Positions 61,394-64,000 of a stretch of 64,000 bases of DNA are shown here, piece after piece; the stretch's first letter is position 1, and every line of letters begins with the position of its first letter. Position numbers and translations under genes: made by a program. This DNA is from JABHCC01 sp034658635 (lineage in GTDB: Bacteria; Bacteroidota; Bacteroidia; Bacteroidales; UBA12481), in contig JAYEFL010000186.1 in assembly GCA_034658635.1 (NCBI GenBank), forward strand, positions 1 through 64,000, given 5' to 3'. A model generated the notes under the pieces. That model saw nothing but the letters and a program-made list of their open reading frames with translations, ran no database searches and was not told the DNA's origin.

Positions 61394-62551
61394 ATGACAA
61401 TAACTGTTGATCCCGGATTGTTCCGGGGGTGCCCGCGACTGGATGAAGAAAAAAGTCAAAATGCCAATTCAAGCCATGACAGCTGTTGCAAGTTGAATGC
61501 AACTAATTGGTTATCCGATATACCTCATAATATTACCGAAAATGATCTGGTGGAGATTCGTTTTAAAAATACCCGAAAAGGGTATTACCGTAATGTTAAT
61601 GCCCTGAATTTGAAAGCCGGAGAGTTGGTGGCTGTGGAGGCATCACCAGGGCATGATATTGGAATGGTTTCGTTAACTGGTCCTTTGACGATTAATCAGA
61701 TGGCCAAAAATGGGATATCTCACAGAGACACTGAATTCAGAAAGATTTACCGGAAGACTAAGCAGACCGATATTGATAAGTGGAAAGAGGCGATTGATCT
61801 TGAGCAGAGAACTATGATTCGCTCTCGGCAAATAGCCATGGATCTGAGTCTTAACATGAAGATCGGGGATGTAGAATATCAGGGCGATAAAACAAAGGCC
61901 ATATTCTATTATATTGCAGATGAGCGTGTTGACTTTCGGGAGTTGATAAAGGTTCTTGCTGATGAATTCAGGATTCGTGTTGAGATGCGACAGATTGGAG
62001 CCAGGCAGGAGGCTGGAAGGATTGGCGGAATAGGATCATGCGGACGTGAGTTGTGCTGCTCAACATTTGTTTCAAATTTTGTTTCGGTAACAACTACAGT
62101 AGCCCGGCAACAGGAGCTCTCTTTAAATCCCCAGAAGCTTGCCGGTCAGTGTGGAAAGCTAAAGTGTTGCCTCAATTATGAGGTGGATGTATACCTTGAT
62201 GCACGTAAGGAATTCCCTTCTCCGGAGATTATTCTTGAAACAGAAGAAGGGAAAGCGTATCACCAGAAAACAGATATCTTTAAACGAGTAATGTGGTATT
62301 CATTTGACTCTGCTCATGCTACCAACCTGATGTCGGTTCCGGTGGAACGTGTGAAAGAAATTATTCAATTGAACAAGCGGGGTCAGGTTGTTGAGCGTTT
62401 GCTCCTCAAGAAGCTGGAAGAACTTGAACCAATTGGATATATGAATGCTGTTGGTCAGGAGAGTCTTACACGATTTGATGACAAAAAGAAAAAGAAGCGG
62501 GATAATCAGCACTGGTCACACAGGAAAGGAAGACGCAAACCATCAAGATGA
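61394..62551 (+). CDS. PSP1-domain protein, RicT/YaaT family
   Basis: The protein has 385 residues. A PSP1 C-terminal domain covers about 120-260 with the cysteine pattern GSCGRELCCSTF and LAGQCGKLKCCLNYE. These Cys positions carry an Fe-S cluster in Bacillus RicT, where the protein helps RNase Y mature mRNA. The N-terminus has extra cysteines (RGCPR, SCCKL) and the C-terminus is a basic Lys/Arg tail. It overlaps gldH by 4 nt, a pairing common in Bacteroidota. Confidence 0.85.
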   Translation: MTITVDPGLFRGCPRLDEEKSQNANSSHDSCCKLNATNWLSDIPHNITENDLVEIRFKNTRKGYYRNVNALNLKAGELVAVEASPGHDIGMVSLTGPLTINQMAKNGISHRDTEFRKIYRKTKQTDIDKWKEAIDLEQRTMIRSRQIAMDLSLNMKIGDVEYQGDKTKAIFYYIADERVDFRELIKVLADEFRIRVEMRQIGARQEAGRIGGIGSCGRELCCSTFVSNFVSVTTTVARQQELSLNPQKLAGQCGKLKCCLNYEVDVYLDARKEFPSPEIILETEEGKAYHQKTDIFKRVMWYSFDSAHATNLMSVPVERVKEIIQLNKRGQVVERLLLKKLEELEPIGYMNAVGQESLTRFDDKKKKKRDNQHWSHRKGRRKPSR

Positions 62552-63018
62552 TAAAACTGCGGATAGCTATTGCCCTAATTATGATTAGCCTGATGACCTT
62601 TTCTTGTCATCGGGGATTCTTGTTTGAGAGTACGGTTTCATTACCTGCTGAGGGATGGACTACTGAAGGGTTTGTTGCTTTTGAGGTGATGGTGGATGAC
62701 ACTATCGGGAATTACAGCATTGATTTATACATTAGGAATGACGGGCGGTATGCTTATTCAAATCTCTTTTTGTTTATTAATACTCTTGCACCAACAGGAG
62801 CTCAAATCCGTGATACGATTGAATGCACTCTGGCTGACAGGTCTGGAAAGTGGCTAGGAAGGGGAATCGGGAGTCAATATAGCATAGAGATACCATACAA
62901 ATACAGAGTTAGTTTTCCGTATAAAGGCATCTATCGTTTTGAGATTGAACAGGGTATGCGGCAGAATCCTTTATTACACATTACTGATGTGGGAATTTCC
63001 ATAAAAGCGGGAGAATAA
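62548..63018 (+). CDS. gldH: Gliding motility lipoprotein GldH
   Basis: The protein has 156 residues and a lipoprotein signal (lipobox MTFSC, Cys20). The GldH pattern FESTVSLPAEGW, IRNDGRYAYSNLFLFI and FPYKGIYRFEIEQGMR is clear. It is needed for gliding and chitin use in Flavobacterium, while its role in non-gliding relatives is unclear. It starts on the last bases of the ricT-like gene and is followed by trmB after 2 bp. Confidence 0.9.
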   Translation: MIKLRIAIALIMISLMTFSCHRGFLFESTVSLPAEGWTTEGFVAFEVMVDDTIGNYSIDLYIRNDGRYAYSNLFLFINTLAPTGAQIRDTIECTLADRSGKWLGRGIGSQYSIEIPYKYRVSFPYKGIYRFEIEQGMRQNPLLHITDVGISIKAGE

Positions 63019-63020
63019 TT

Positions 63021-63737
63021 GTGGCACGACCAAGTAAGTTAAAGCGATTTGCTGAAATGAGCGAATTCTCTCACGTATTTGAGCCTGATGGTCAGGCAAT
63101 CATGCGGGAGGATTACATGATGAAAGGATGCTGGAAGGAGAAGTTTTTCCGGAATGATAAGCCTTTGACTGTGGAATTGGGATGTGGAAGAGGAGAATAT
63201 ACAGTTGGATTAGCAGAAAAATTCAGTGAGAAAAACTTTCTGGGCATAGATGTCAAAGGTGCGCGTATGTGGAAGGGGGCCACTTATGCTCTTAAGCAAG
63301 GGCTGAGTAATGTTGGCTTCGTGAGGAGCAGGATAGAGTTTATTGAGCATATTTTTATGCCGGGAGAAGTGGATGAGATCTGGATTACCTTTCCTGATCC
63401 GCAACCAAAAAAGGAAACTGCCAGGCTGATACACACTAATCTGCTCAAGTCTTATCAGAATGTTATCAGGCCAGGCGGATATATACACCTCAAAACAGAT
63501 AGCAGAATGTTGCATGAGCATCTGCTGTTCATTCTTAAACACAATAATATCCCTCCTGAAGTAGCTACTGCTGACTTGTACTTAACTCACCCTGATGACG
63601 AATTGCTTTCAGTGAAGACCTATTATGAGGAAAGTTTTCTTGCTCAGGGAAAACCAATAACTTATATCCGTTTCAAGATTCCTGAAGGACATGTATTTAC
63701 AAAAACAGAATACTTTAATGCACAAGCCTGGATCTGA
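63021..63737 (+). CDS. trmB: tRNA (guanine-N7-)-methyltransferase
   Basis: The protein has 238 residues with a GTG start, 2 bp after gldH. It is a Rossmann methyltransferase with SAM motif VELGCGRGEYT near residue 52, FLGIDVKGARMWKG and the TrmB signature ITFPDPQPKKETARLIHTNLL (given in parts). It methylates G46 in the variable loop of tRNAs. The next gene starts inside its last 20 nt. Confidence 0.93.
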   Translation: MARPSKLKRFAEMSEFSHVFEPDGQAIMREDYMMKGCWKEKFFRNDKPLTVELGCGRGEYTVGLAEKFSEKNFLGIDVKGARMWKGATYALKQGLSNVGFVRSRIEFIEHIFMPGEVDEIWITFPDPQPKKETARLIHTNLLKSYQNVIRPGGYIHLKTDSRMLHEHLLFILKHNNIPPEVATADLYLTHPDDELLSVKTYYEESFLAQGKPITYIRFKIPEGHVFTKTEYFNAQAWI

Positions 63738-64000
63738 TATTGGATTTTTTGAACGGGTTTTTGAGGTGGTCAGATTAATTCCTCCAGGCCGGGTAAGTAG
63801 TTATGGTGCTATTGCCAGGGCCATTGGTTCTCCACAGGCAGCACGTATGGTTGGATGGGCTGTTAATCAGTCTTTTTCTGGTGGAGAGTTTCTTCCGGCA
63901 CACAGGGTTGTTAACCGGAATGGTTTACTCACCGGGAAACGTCATTTTGGTGGATCAGATGTAATGCAGCAATTGCTCGAAAGTGAGGGTATTCTGGTTG
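63718..64000 (+). CDS. Alkyltransferase-like (MGMT-family) protein, partial
   Basis: The reading frame starts at ATG 63718, overlaps trmB by 20 nt and runs off the window after 94 codons. Residues match the O6-alkylguanine-DNA-alkyltransferase DNA-binding domain: VRLIPPGRVSSYGAIA, AARMVGWAVNQ and PAHRVVNRNGLLTG. The catalytic Cys of PCHR is replaced by Ala61, so it cannot accept alkyl groups. It belongs with the ATL-type damage-recognition proteins. Confidence 0.85.
   Translation, partial: MHKPGSDIGFFERVFEVVRLIPPGRVSSYGAIARAIGSPQAARMVGWAVNQSFSGGEFLPAHRVVNRNGLLTGKRHFGGSDVMQQLLESEGILV

Overview
The window is a contiguous piece of a Bacteroidota chromosome, probably from the Bacteroidales/Marinilabiliales side of the phylum. 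The evidence is the gldKLMN plus PorP/SprF cluster and gldH of the type IX secretion/gliding machinery, DUF4270, DUF4296 and DUF4954 proteins, a TonB-dependent receptor with a carboxypeptidase-regulatory N-domain, an HU-CCDC81/SPOR protein, and promoters of the TTTG-N(19-21)-TAnnTTTG type. I cannot name the genus. Base composition and coding style look even throughout. I found no phage, insertion sequence, CRISPR array, rRNA or tRNA.

Layout: 1-8 kb holds a RACo-like ferredoxin/ASKHA protein, a TonB receptor with a partner lipoprotein, and a divergent PhoR/PhoB-like pair with a candidate Pho box between them. 8-13.5 kb carries rpoN, asnS, an M28 peptidase lipoprotein and cysS. 13.8-17.5 kb is a LytTR-type two-component pair with a beta-propeller sensor. 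17.6-25.7 kb has rnr, a MurG-like glycosyltransferase, an internally deleted radical SAM gene, a degenerate hemerythrin, an operon of mlaE, mlaF, a DUF4296 lipoprotein and an amidohydrolase, and an SprT-like gene. 25.7-33.8 kb has manC and the T9SS operon porP-gldK-gldL-gldM-gldN, preceded by an arginase-fold pseudoenzyme. 33.9-41.3 kb has topA, a class A penicillin-binding protein, radA, panD and panC. 41.4-47.5 kb has a glycogen-synthase N-domain protein, a DUF4270 lipoprotein, glmS and DUF4954. 47.6-51.4 kb is a nucleotide-sugar operon (DegT aminotransferase, acetyltransferase, galE, rfbB). 51.6-64 kb has HU/SPOR, metG, yraN, a hybrid histidine kinase, a LuxE-like protein, pgk, holB, ricT-like, gldH, trmB and a partial alkyltransferase-like gene that runs off the end.

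Most of the window is core genome (translation, envelope, cofactor synthesis, protein secretion), and I do not see an obvious new multi-gene system. The most notable structures are small. First, there is a family of dispersed REP-like palindromes with a GTAG-type foot. At three gene ends (panD, the DUF4954 gene and pgk) the foot itself supplies the stop codon. Second, several proteins keep a fold but have lost active-site residues: a hemerythrin with His-to-Tyr changes, an arginase fold without metal ligands, a GT5 domain without KTGG, and an alkyltransferase-like protein with Ala for Cys. Third, a radical SAM gene lacks its middle in frame. Fourth, two coding sequences (the M28 peptidase and the MurG-like transferase) have absorbed repeats as extra peptide.

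Several start sites were moved from upstream TTG codons or over-long reading frames to the ATG that matches the family N-terminus. Each entry says so.
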